In this document: positions 6,936 through 13,785 of the stretch, one piece after another
Numbering within the stretch: the first letter of the stretch is position 1
How the letters are laid out: each line of letters starts with the position of its first letter
NCBI GenBank assembly: GCA_015067315.1
Contig: SVMR01000001.1
Coordinates: forward strand, 62,001 to 126,000
Source: Oscillospiraceae bacterium
GTDB taxonomy: Bacteria > Bacillota > Clostridia > Oscillospirales > Ruminococcaceae
Direction: 5' to 3'
DNA: 64,000 nucleotides
The notes under the pieces: generated by a model
What the model saw: the letters and a program-made list of their open reading frames with translations, nothing else
What the model was told of the DNA's origin: nothing
The model's database searches: none
Made by a program: the position numbers and the translations under genes

Positions 6936-7237
6936 CAATCTATTCCGCACAATTTGACCACAGGGTTGTTTTCATTTTCCCATTCTACCCAACAAAAATA
7001 CTCTTCCCAATCTTCCAAATCATTATAATTTTTCAAATATTCTTTCTCAAAATTATCTGCTTTTTCCAATGGTATTAACCAGCCCGATATATTTTCTCCT
7101 TCCATAAATCCATTGTCAAAATCATGTCCTTCACCGGAATCGAGGAAAAAAACCCCGCCGTATTTCAATGCTTCTTTTTGAACCAATTCAAAAAAGCGCT
7201 CGAATTTTTCACCTTCCTGCGTTCTTAACCCTCGCAT
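6935..7237 (-). CDS. Probable immunity protein of the full-length toxin
   Basis: A 100-residue acidic protein rich in aromatic residues (KFERFFELVQKEALKYGGVF; NDLEDWEEYFCWVEWENEN). A strong AAGGAGGAATTACAA site precedes ATG 7237, and the gene overlaps the 3' end of the toxin gene by 29 bases, so the pair is translated together. No domain recognised. The tight coupling and the acidic charge point to the cognate inhibitor of the C-terminal nuclease domain of the carrier protein; this is inference from arrangement. Confidence 0.68.
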   Translation of the reverse strand: MRGLRTQEGEKFERFFELVQKEALKYGGVFFLDSGEGHDFDNGFMEGENISGWLIPLEKADNFEKEYLKNYNDLEDWEEYFCWVEWENENNPVVKLCGID

Positions 7238-8381
7238 TTGTAATTCCTCCTTCTAATATGGTTACAAACTTTTTGCTGTCTTCTATTGTTACAACAACAT
7301 CTTTACCCTTGATATAAAACTTAGGACGTCCGGTTTGACCTCTCCAATTATCTCCTATAACTATCTCATCCGCATTGTCAATAATATCATCTATTATATT
7401 TAAAAATTTTATTCTATCATCAACATTTCCTGGATTCAGTCCATAGTCTTTTGTGTGCTCTCTAATTTTTTCACCAATTTGTTTTTCTGTAATTATAATA
7501 TCATTGGTATTTCGAGAATTCAATGCTTCGCGAAATTTTTCATTATCCTTCGGATTAAATGCGTGTGCTCTTCCGTAAAGCACTTCATCAATCTTGTTGT
7601 TTTTCAAAAGATAATCGTCCGCCTTTGAAAAGAGAAACTCCGAAGAGATTTTCCCAAGAGAAATTGCCGCCGCCTCTTCCTTGCTGTAACCCTGTTCCCG
7701 AAGCTTTTTATATTCACCGAATCCTTCGCTTAATGCTTCGGCATAATTTCCCGCTTTTGCTCCGAAAATATTGTAACCCGCGTTCTTCGATAAAGTATCA
7801 AGTCCGTTTACAAAGTTTTCTCCCGCTCCTTTTTCTTTTGCGTTTCCGAACTGTTTTTGCGCCGTTTCTGCAATTTTTCCTGCGGTGTTCTCTTCAATAA
7901 CATTTTCTGCCGGCTTATACCAAGGCGCAAAATCGTTTATTGCATAGGCAAGGTCCTCAACTCCCGTTCCGATTGCCGAACGGAAGTTATTGATAATCCC
8001 TTTTATAAGGTCTTCGTCGCCTTCGCTCATAAGCCATTCTTCTCCGGTCTTATATGCGTTATATATATTATTTGACCTTTGAATGTTTGCCCTTACCATG
8101 GGCGAAAGATGCTTCGTTTCTTCCTTCCCGCTCTCTTTTTGCGAAATGTTTTTAAAGCCGCTTCCCGCTTCTTTTTCATTTTCTTCCCTTAAACTCTTTT
8201 CGAATTCATCGTACCAAAGCTGGCTTTTTTCGTCTTCCTCCCGGTCTTCTTCGCTGAACAAAACAGGGTCGGATTTTAAAATTTTTGCGGCTTCCCTCTG
8301 TTTTTCAAGCGTTTTCTTCATGCTGAGTTCCAAAGCTTCCTTTTTCTTCCAGGGCGGCGGATCTTTCCGCCGCCCTTTCAA
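7209..8381 (-). CDS. Full-length phage carrier protein with C-terminal BECR-like toxin
   Basis: A 390-residue protein and the only complete member of the cassette array. Residues about 1-180 form a polar, helical carrier region unlike anything I can name; 188-265 form the pre-toxin repeat (NFVNGLDTLSKNAGYNIFG to KNNKIDEVLYG); 270-390 hold the toxin with DIIITEKQIGEKIREHTKDY and a GRPKFYIKGKDVVVTIED strand pair, resembling phage BECR-fold RNases. The start is TTG 8381, ten bases after AGGAGGAG, and the early codons carry a GGGCGGCGG hairpin. Helical segments of the GYSKEEAAAISLG type precede toxins in ejection or MuF-like proteins of Firmicutes phages, so it may travel in the virion and enter the target cell. 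Alternative: a non-virion toxin made on induction. Confidence 0.7.
   Translation of the reverse strand: MKGRRKDPPPWKKKEALELSMKKTLEKQREAAKILKSDPVLFSEEDREEDEKSQLWYDEFEKSLREENEKEAGSGFKNISQKESGKEETKHLSPMVRANIQRSNNIYNAYKTGEEWLMSEGDEDLIKGIINNFRSAIGTGVEDLAYAINDFAPWYKPAENVIEENTAGKIAETAQKQFGNAKEKGAGENFVNGLDTLSKNAGYNIFGAKAGNYAEALSEGFGEYKKLREQGYSKEEAAAISLGKISSEFLFSKADDYLLKNNKIDEVLYGRAHAFNPKDNEKFREALNSRNTNDIIITEKQIGEKIREHTKDYGLNPGNVDDRIKFLNIIDDIIDNADEIVIGDNWRGQTGRPKFYIKGKDVVVTIEDSKKFVTILEGGITNARVKNAGR
7571..7818 (-). repeat. Pre-toxin repeat, master copy within the carrier gene
   Basis: About 248 bases encoding VNGLDTLSKNAG through KIDEVLYG. Three further copies lie downstream in the same orientation, each joined to a different toxin tail. 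They give homology for exchange of the C-terminus. Confidence 0.85.
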
Positions 8382-8457
8382 AAGTTTCCTGCTCCTCCTG
8401 AAGAATTTTTCCTGTTTCTTCTTTAAGTTCTTCCTTTGTTTTTAAAGGTCCTCTCAT
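8305..8457 (-). CDS. 50-residue protein overlapping the toxin-gene start
   Basis: An ATG at 8457 overlaps the stop of the preceding gene (ATGA) and has a GGAGG site in the codons before. The 50-residue product is acidic and helical (MRGPLKTKEELKEETGKILQ start, ending HEENA) and its last 26 codons overlap the first codons of the carrier-toxin gene in another frame. The overlap contains the GGGCGGCGG hairpin at 8352-8375. It may be a small structural or regulatory protein, or mainly a device that couples toxin translation to the upstream gene. Too short and compositionally simple to assign. Confidence 0.5.
   Translation of the reverse strand: MRGPLKTKEELKEETGKILQEEQETFERAAERSAALEEKGSFGTQHEENA
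8352..8375. repeat. Hairpin in the first codons of the carrier-toxin gene
   Basis: GGGCGGCGG-ATCTT-TCCGCCGCCC, a nine-pair GC-rich stem just inside the TTG start. The same motif borders orphan cassettes, suggesting these began as copies of this gene with the middle lost. Confidence 0.65.
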
Positions 8458-8828
8458 CTGTAAAAATCCTCCGCCTCCCTTAAAACAACCGGAGTTGCTT
8501 CCGAAAGCGCGATAACATAAAGCTGGTAATATTCCCTGCTTCCGGAAACGTCGCCGTTTTCTCTGAAAATAAATCTTGCCATTCCGTAGGGAAAAGCCGT
8601 TTTCACCAATTCTTCGTTATAGGGAATTTCATCTTCGATTTTCCCGACTTTCGGAATTTCGGAAAGTTTTTCAAGATTATTCGCCTCCCTGAAAAAATTT
8701 TCGTTCCTGAAAGTTTCCGAAAGCAAAAAATTACACCAGCCCACCGCAAATTTTTTGGCTTCCGGGTTTTCTTCCGGAAGTTCCGGAAGAAAACCCAAAG
8801 CCTGTTCAAGACATTCCTTAACAGTCAA
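8454..8828 (-). CDS. Probable phage head-tail adaptor / connector protein
   Basis: A 124-residue helical protein (TVKECLEQALGFLPELPEEN; YNEELVKTAFPYGMARFIFR; YYQLYVIALSEATPVVLREA). The pattern of a short N-terminal helix, an ELVKTALPYGMA-like motif and a C-terminal YxxALxEA helix is common in small head-completion proteins next to portals in Firmicutes phages. It would sit below the portal ring. Its position after the fibres is unusual for an adaptor, so the call is by pattern only. Confidence 0.6.
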   Translation of the reverse strand: MTVKECLEQALGFLPELPEENPEAKKFAVGWCNFLLSETFRNENFFREANNLEKLSEIPKVGKIEDEIPYNEELVKTAFPYGMARFIFRENGDVSGSREYYQLYVIALSEATPVVLREAEDFYR

Positions 8829-8842
8829 TGCTCCTCACCTCC

Positions 8843-9187
8843 TCATCTTTCGGTAATTTCAATAACGTAATCCGTTATAAGGAACCCGTAATCCGAAAAA
8901 CCGTCTTTCTTTTCCGCTGTCACAAGAATGTTTCTCCTTGCCGGAATTTCATAGGAAACGTTCCCGCTCCCCCTGAAAATCTCTTTTCCGTTAAGGTTTA
9001 TAATTCCGTTTCCCCTCGGCGCGTTTATGTAAAAAACAATTTTTTCGTTTCTTCGGATTTTAAAAACTTCCGGGTCAAAAATTTTTCTTCCCTCTGTTTC
9101 GATCCAGACCGCTTTCCCAAGTTCGTTTATATGCCCGAAATCAACAAAAACCCTGTCCGCTCCAAGCATCATCCTTCTTCTGTTCAT
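8843..9187 (-). CDS. Phage structural protein of unknown role
   Basis: A 114-residue mostly beta protein with no signal peptide or membrane segment (ADRVFVDFGHINELGKAVWI; GIINLNGKEIFRGSGNVSYE). I do not recognise a family. It lies between the 159-residue fibre-end protein and the connector candidate, in an unbroken run of late genes, so a virion or fibre-assembly role is likely. Confidence 0.5.
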   Translation of the reverse strand: MNRRRMMLGADRVFVDFGHINELGKAVWIETEGRKIFDPEVFKIRRNEKIVFYINAPRGNGIINLNGKEIFRGSGNVSYEIPARRNILVTAEKKDGFSDYGFLITDYVIEITER

Positions 9188-9203
9188 ATTCCGCCTCCCC
9201 TAA

Positions 9204-9683
9204 TTACGCAAGGTCAAAAAACGCCATCAGCTGATAATTCTCTCCGGTCAGAAGCTTTCCGATAACATCTGTTGTTCCTATTGTAAATTCCGTGTCGGTA
9301 ACGTTTCTTATTCCGCCGTACATTTCATAATACATAACTCCCGCATTTTCCGAACCCACATTGGAAGTCATTGTTATTGTTGCTCCGTCCTCTCTTACAA
9401 CGGCAATTTTATTAATATATCCGCCGCCGAGTTTATCAATCATTCTTTGGCTGAACGCAAGGGCAAAGAACAGATAACCGTTATTCGGAATTTCCTGCAG
9501 CGCCACAATTATAAGGTCAGGAACTTTGTTTCCGCCGTGTTTAAGGGTCATCTTGTTTGCGGTTGCGTCAAATTTACTGTAAACGTAGGAACTCTCTGAT
9601 TCGGAACTTCCGCCGGAAGAACCGCCGCCTGCGTTTTTTCCTGCCCGCAAACCCATTGCATAAGATAAAACATCAAATCCCAT
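9204..9683 (-). CDS. Phage protein with MGFDVLSYAMG start, probable fibre-associated
   Basis: A 159-residue protein. The frame is open to 9704, but AAAGGAGG at 9692-9698 points to ATG 9683, giving the N-terminus MGFDVLSYAMGLRAGKNAG that I have seen on small proteins following tail-fibre genes in Firmicutes phages. After a Gly/Ser linker, the rest is a beta-rich domain (TANKMTLKHGGNKVPDLIIV to the C-terminus). It may be a fibre tip, a receptor-binding accessory or a decoration protein. Confidence 0.55.
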   Translation of the reverse strand: MGFDVLSYAMGLRAGKNAGGGSSGGSSESESSYVYSKFDATANKMTLKHGGNKVPDLIIVALQEIPNNGYLFFALAFSQRMIDKLGGGYINKIAVVREDGATITMTSNVGSENAGVMYYEMYGGIRNVTDTEFTIGTTDVIGKLLTGENYQLMAFFDLA

Positions 9684-9697
9684 AAAATCCGCCTCCT

Positions 9698-11194
9698 TTA
9701 CCATTCAAGAACGGTTTCGTTTCCGTCGCTGTCGGTGATTTTTGTCGGGTTTCCTTCGGAATCAAATTCAAAACTGTATGTAACCGAAGTTCCGTCCGAA
9801 TACGTTTCAACAATCTCCCCTTCGGTTTCAAAACCGGAAAGATCGACGGAAACCGCAATTTTTTCTTCGGGAACATCAAGCATCCGTTTAACCGGAAGAA
9901 TTGCCGCCATTATGCGTCCCTGAGTAATCTGTATCACCGCGACCAAAGGTTCTTCAAGAACAACAACGGAACAGCCCTGGATCATTTCTCCCGCTTCATC
10001 CGCCGCGGAAAAACCGTTCATAATTGCGGAAACCGAAATTTCCTGTTCCTCGATTTCCAAAGGAAGAACAAGTTTAACCGGTCCTTCCGCAAAAGCCGCG
10101 CCGATTTCCGCCGTATCCGCTTCGGCAAAAACGCTTCCGCCGGTAAAAGGAATTGCCGGAAGACCCATTTCTTTAAGATTGAAGCAGGGAATTTCGCCGC
10201 CGCTTCCAAAATCCCCTTTTTCCCCTTTCGAAACAAGAAGCTCCCATCTTCCGGTGGCGTCCCCTTCCGGAACGATTCCGATAACCGGCGCGGTGCTGTT
10301 GACCGCAACAACGTAAGCGGAGCCGTTATACATAACAACGTCCCTCGAAATCTGCCCGTTTTTAATTGCGGTATAACTCAATCCCGGGTTCCATTCCCCC
10401 GCCCAGACCAAACCCGGACTTCCGGCTTTTCCGGTTTCGCCTTTTGTTCCGTTTTTAATCATCCAGCCGAAGCTTCTGCCGTCCGTAAGTCTTATTGTAA
10501 GAACGTTGAATCCGCCGTCCTCGGCGCTTATTTCCGTTTCAACGTCCTCAATCCCGATTCCGTCTTCGCCGGTGTTTCCTTTCGGAATCCCGAAGTTAAA
10601 AATAGGTCTTTCCGCCGTTCCTCCGATTGTAACAGTCGCTTCCGCCTCCGGAGGAAGAGTTTCGATGTTTCCGATCTGGATTTCCGGGGTTTTTCCCGGC
10701 GCGCCGTCCTCCCCGTCAAATTCCCCTTCGTCCGCTCTGCGTTTAATCTCCATCGCAATCTCAACCGCTTCGGAAGATGTTCCCACAGCTCCCCGGGCAG
10801 TTTCAAGGGCAAGCTGCGCCTTTGCGTCTATCTGTTCCGCCGCGGAAAGAGGAATCTCCGGAAGAGGGTTGAATCCTTCCCCGAAAGCTTCAACAATAAC
10901 AAAAGCCGTGTCCGTGGTAATTCTCATGGTTCCCTCGGAATCCGTTCCGTGGAGTTTAACTTCCCATGTTCCCTCCTCAAGATTAAGGTGCATATCCTTT
11001 GTGATTCTGTCCTCAGCAAGGTTTATGTCATAAGTAACCTCCCCTTTGCTGAAATGCGCCCATTTCGAAAGTCCTTCCCAATCTTCGGTGCGGAAATCGA
11101 AGAACGCCTCAACGTAATCGACCGAATCGGAAACAAGGCGTATTCTTCCGCCGGAAAGCCTTTGGTTCCTTACAGTAAATCTTAAAAGCTCCAT
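9698..11194 (-). CDS. BppU-like tail fibre / receptor-binding protein with collagen-like linkers
   Basis: A 498-residue protein. Residues 1-105 resemble the N-terminal domain of baseplate-upper (BppU-type) proteins (LLRFTVRNQRLSGGRIRLVS; EDWEGLSKWAHFSKGEVTYD). Collagen-like Gly-X-Y stretches follow (GEDGAPGKTPE, IPKGNTGEDG, GTKGETGKAGSPG). A small Trp/Tyr module at about 270-320 (WAGEWNPGLSYTAIKNG, YNGSAYVVAVNS) looks like a CBM5/12-type sugar binder. The C-terminal 150 residues are beta-rich and end in SDGTSVTYSFEFDSEGNPT repeats. It should trimerise and bind the host surface. Confidence 0.82.
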   Translation of the reverse strand: MELLRFTVRNQRLSGGRIRLVSDSVDYVEAFFDFRTEDWEGLSKWAHFSKGEVTYDINLAEDRITKDMHLNLEEGTWEVKLHGTDSEGTMRITTDTAFVIVEAFGEGFNPLPEIPLSAAEQIDAKAQLALETARGAVGTSSEAVEIAMEIKRRADEGEFDGEDGAPGKTPEIQIGNIETLPPEAEATVTIGGTAERPIFNFGIPKGNTGEDGIGIEDVETEISAEDGGFNVLTIRLTDGRSFGWMIKNGTKGETGKAGSPGLVWAGEWNPGLSYTAIKNGQISRDVVMYNGSAYVVAVNSTAPVIGIVPEGDATGRWELLVSKGEKGDFGSGGEIPCFNLKEMGLPAIPFTGGSVFAEADTAEIGAAFAEGPVKLVLPLEIEEQEISVSAIMNGFSAADEAGEMIQGCSVVVLEEPLVAVIQITQGRIMAAILPVKRMLDVPEEKIAVSVDLSGFETEGEIVETYSDGTSVTYSFEFDSEGNPTKITDSDGNETVLEW

Positions 11195-11197
11195 TCT

Positions 11198-11965
11198 TTA
11201 TTCACTCCTTTTCCGAATAATAAGGCAGCCGTAGGAAAGGTCGAATTCCCATCTGCTTCCCGCCGTTGCCTCTGCAATTCCGTCCGGATCGTCAACAAAA
11301 TCGAATCCTTCGAGTTCAATTCTTCCGGGCGTTCCAAAGGTGACGAATCCTCTGCAATCCGCGGTTTTTCCGCCGTCGCAATTAAAGATAAAATCGGAAA
11401 TATCGTTTCCGAAATAAATTTTGTTGTTCTCCGCGGTAAATTCCCCGTTGACCGGAACAACCTCCGGAGGAAGAACAAATCCGCAGTTTTCTTTTGCCTT
11501 TGCCTCAATTTTTCCGTCCAATCCGGTCACAAGAACCATTCCGTATGCGCTTCCGATTTTTCCGTCGGAAGAAATATTTCCGTGAAGATGAACCCTGTCC
11601 GCCGCGCCGATGTTAACCGGTTCAATGGGGTCTTTTCCGTCAAAAGCGTGTTCCCTTGCGTGTTTTTTTGCCGCCGCGCCGACCATTTCCGGGGTGTAAT
11701 CCCCGCTTTTTGCTTTAATATCCCCCGCTCTTCCAAAAACGGAAGTCACGGAACCGGAATCAATAAGAAGTTTTTCAAGGTCTTCCCTGGTCGCAACTTT
11801 TCCGGCAATATATTCAATAACTTCGTTTATCTTCGGAATTGCAATCTCCCGGACAAGCTGTTCTATTCTGTACTGCATCTCCTCCGCCGGAAGTCCCGGA
11901 ACTTCCGCCATTCCGACCACGCTTTTTTCTTTGATTTCTTCCGAAGTAATTTTATTCAGTTCCAT
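11198..11965 (-). CDS. Phage fibre protein
   Basis: A 255-residue protein. Residues about 1-65 are helical (EEMQYRIEQLVREIAIPKIN), then comes the classic fibre motif SVTSVFGRAGDIKAKSGDYT with EMVGAA, a His-rich turn (ADRVHLHGNISSDGKIGSAY) and a C-terminal beta domain. These motifs are typical of trimeric tail-fibre shafts. The start overlaps the portal stop by 14 bases and the stop is three bases from the next fibre gene, so the three are translated as a unit. Confidence 0.75.
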   Translation of the reverse strand: MELNKITSEEIKEKSVVGMAEVPGLPAEEMQYRIEQLVREIAIPKINEVIEYIAGKVATREDLEKLLIDSGSVTSVFGRAGDIKAKSGDYTPEMVGAAAKKHAREHAFDGKDPIEPVNIGAADRVHLHGNISSDGKIGSAYGMVLVTGLDGKIEAKAKENCGFVLPPEVVPVNGEFTAENNKIYFGNDISDFIFNCDGGKTADCRGFVTFGTPGRIELEGFDFVDDPDGIAEATAGSRWEFDLSYGCLIIRKRSE

Positions 11966-13493
11966 TCAGTTCTCCTTTCCGCTTTCTTTCTCTTAAAACA
12001 TCAATAAGCTCGTTTTTTCCGGAAACATAACCTTCCGGAATATGTTCAAGATAAACGATAGCGTCATCAATAATTCCGTTTTTGAAGAAAGAATCCATCG
12101 TCTGCACCTGCATAAGCTGGCTCCAATAGGACGCGCTTCCGATATTGATTTTTATGTTGAAATCATCGTAAGCGATTTTCGAAAAATCAAAATTCCTTTT
12201 CTCAAAAACCTTTTTTCCGTCCGGAAGAATCTTTTCGCAAAAAATCTCCCTTTTTCCGTACATCTCCCCGATAATATCAAGAAAAATATGTATAAGATCT
12301 TCCCAAAGCTGGTGATTCCCAAGCTTTTGGAAAATAAGGGGCGCGGCGCTTTGTTCCGAAGCCGCAATAATTGCCGAAGTGTTCTCCGGCTTGATGTTGC
12401 CAAGAGCCGCATCGCTTACGCCAAGGCTTTCCTTTGTATAACGGATGGTTCTTTCAACAAGTTCAAGAACCTGCGCGCTCATATTTCCCGCCGGCGCATC
12501 AAAATAAACCGCGCTTTTCGGGTCGCCCGCAACGCCGATTGCCTGTCCGACCTTGTTGGAAAGATTTCCGCGTATTTTTGTCGCGTCATAAAATCTTTGC
12601 GGCCATGCCATTTTTGAACTGTAAACCATCGCAAGCGCCCACATCTTGTTGACGTAAATCTGATTCTGGATATATGGGGTCATAACCGCGCTTCCGTGGT
12701 AATTTCCGCGCCTTTTTTCCCAGGGCATCCAGGCAATATGATAAAGTTTTGCCCCGGTTTTAACCGGTTTCCGGATAAAAATATTCTTCGTGCTTTCGGA
12801 AAACCAAACAACCCCGTCCTCTTTCCAAAAACGGAGCAAAACCGTAACAAGGCTTTCGCCCCTTTCTTCCTTTTCCGCGGAATAATCCCCATAAAAATCC
12901 GGCCCGATGTTTCGGATTTCCTCTTCCGAAAGACCCTTTGCCCTTCCAAGCTCCCTTGCGTCCTCAAGAAGCATTCTTTTCACAACAATAATGCTTCTCT
13001 GCCTCTGAATTTCCTGTTCAAAGGGATTTCGGAAAATAACTTTTTCGTTTTCAAGGTTCTCAAGTTCAATTTCGCCGTTCTTCCCTTTTTCCGGGTCGAA
13101 CCATGCGTAAAAAATTCCGTCGCCGGTAATCGCCGCCTCCTTGATAAGTTCCCTGTTTTTTGTCTTCGCTTTTGTAATTTCAACAATTCTGTCAATTTCC
13201 CTTCCGAGGATTTTGCAGTTTTCCGAATTTTCGCCCTCTCCGCCGAAAGTTTCAAGGCTGATTCCGATATCGTCGCTCACAATCTGGCTTCCAAGATACG
13301 TAACCGCCCTTTTAAAAATATTGATAACCGGTTTTTCAAGGTCCGGCGCGTTAAGCCCCTTCCATTGATTTCCCTCATAAAAATCCCGGTTTTTCTCAAC
13401 TGTTTCGTGAAGCTGCGTCTGCCTGTTAAAATCCTCTCCCCGAAGATATTCCTCCCAGATTTTCTCCGGCGTAATTTTATTCGGTTTCTTCAT
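11952..13493 (-). CDS. Phage portal protein (P22-like)
   Basis: A 513-residue portal. The N-terminus shows the family pattern ENRDFYEGNQWKG (here KNRDFYEGNQWKGLN), followed by INIFKRAVTYLGSQIVSDD and, further on, FYAWFDPEKG, IRYTKESLGVSDAALG and SAIIAASEQSAAP. Portals form a dodecameric ring at one capsid vertex and act with the terminase in packaging. The pattern is closest to portals of short-tailed phages. Odd: the gene lies after capsid and nozzle genes, not right after the large terminase as usual. It overlaps both neighbours. Confidence 0.86.
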   Translation of the reverse strand: MKKPNKITPEKIWEEYLRGEDFNRQTQLHETVEKNRDFYEGNQWKGLNAPDLEKPVINIFKRAVTYLGSQIVSDDIGISLETFGGEGENSENCKILGREIDRIVEITKAKTKNRELIKEAAITGDGIFYAWFDPEKGKNGEIELENLENEKVIFRNPFEQEIQRQRSIIVVKRMLLEDARELGRAKGLSEEEIRNIGPDFYGDYSAEKEERGESLVTVLLRFWKEDGVVWFSESTKNIFIRKPVKTGAKLYHIAWMPWEKRRGNYHGSAVMTPYIQNQIYVNKMWALAMVYSSKMAWPQRFYDATKIRGNLSNKVGQAIGVAGDPKSAVYFDAPAGNMSAQVLELVERTIRYTKESLGVSDAALGNIKPENTSAIIAASEQSAAPLIFQKLGNHQLWEDLIHIFLDIIGEMYGKREIFCEKILPDGKKVFEKRNFDFSKIAYDDFNIKINIGSASYWSQLMQVQTMDSFFKNGIIDDAIVYLEHIPEGYVSGKNELIDVLRERKRKGELNGTE

Positions 13494-13785
13494 AATCTTC
13501 CTCCGTCTGGCTTTCGCCGCAATAATTCATAATATTAATCCATTGTTCAAAGGCGGTCGGGTTCTTTTTTCCGGTTACGGAAAAGGAATTTCCAAGGGAA
13601 AAAATTTCTTCTTCCTCCTTCGGAACAATTTCCTTTCCCCGCTCCTTTCCGGAAAAATCCTTTTTACCGAAAAGAAAACCAAGAACAAAAAACAAAACCG
13701 CTTCAATCAAAAAATCCAATAAAACAACCTCTTTTCTGAAAATTCCGCCTTTTTGCGGGTCGCTTTTCCCGATATCCGTACTCAT
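13477..13785 (-). CDS. Small phage membrane protein of unknown function
   Basis: A 102-residue protein with one hydrophobic helix at about residues 22-40 (VVLLDFLIEAVLFFVLGFLF) followed by a basic stretch and an acidic C-terminus. It overlaps both the nozzle gene (ATGA) and the portal gene (17 bases). A membrane helix between two virion genes is unexpected; it might be an ejection-related protein. No family recognised. Confidence 0.5.
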   Translation of the reverse strand: MSTDIGKSDPQKGGIFRKEVVLLDFLIEAVLFFVLGFLFGKKDFSGKERGKEIVPKEEEEIFSLGNSFSVTGKKNPTAFEQWINIMNYCGESQTEEDYEETE

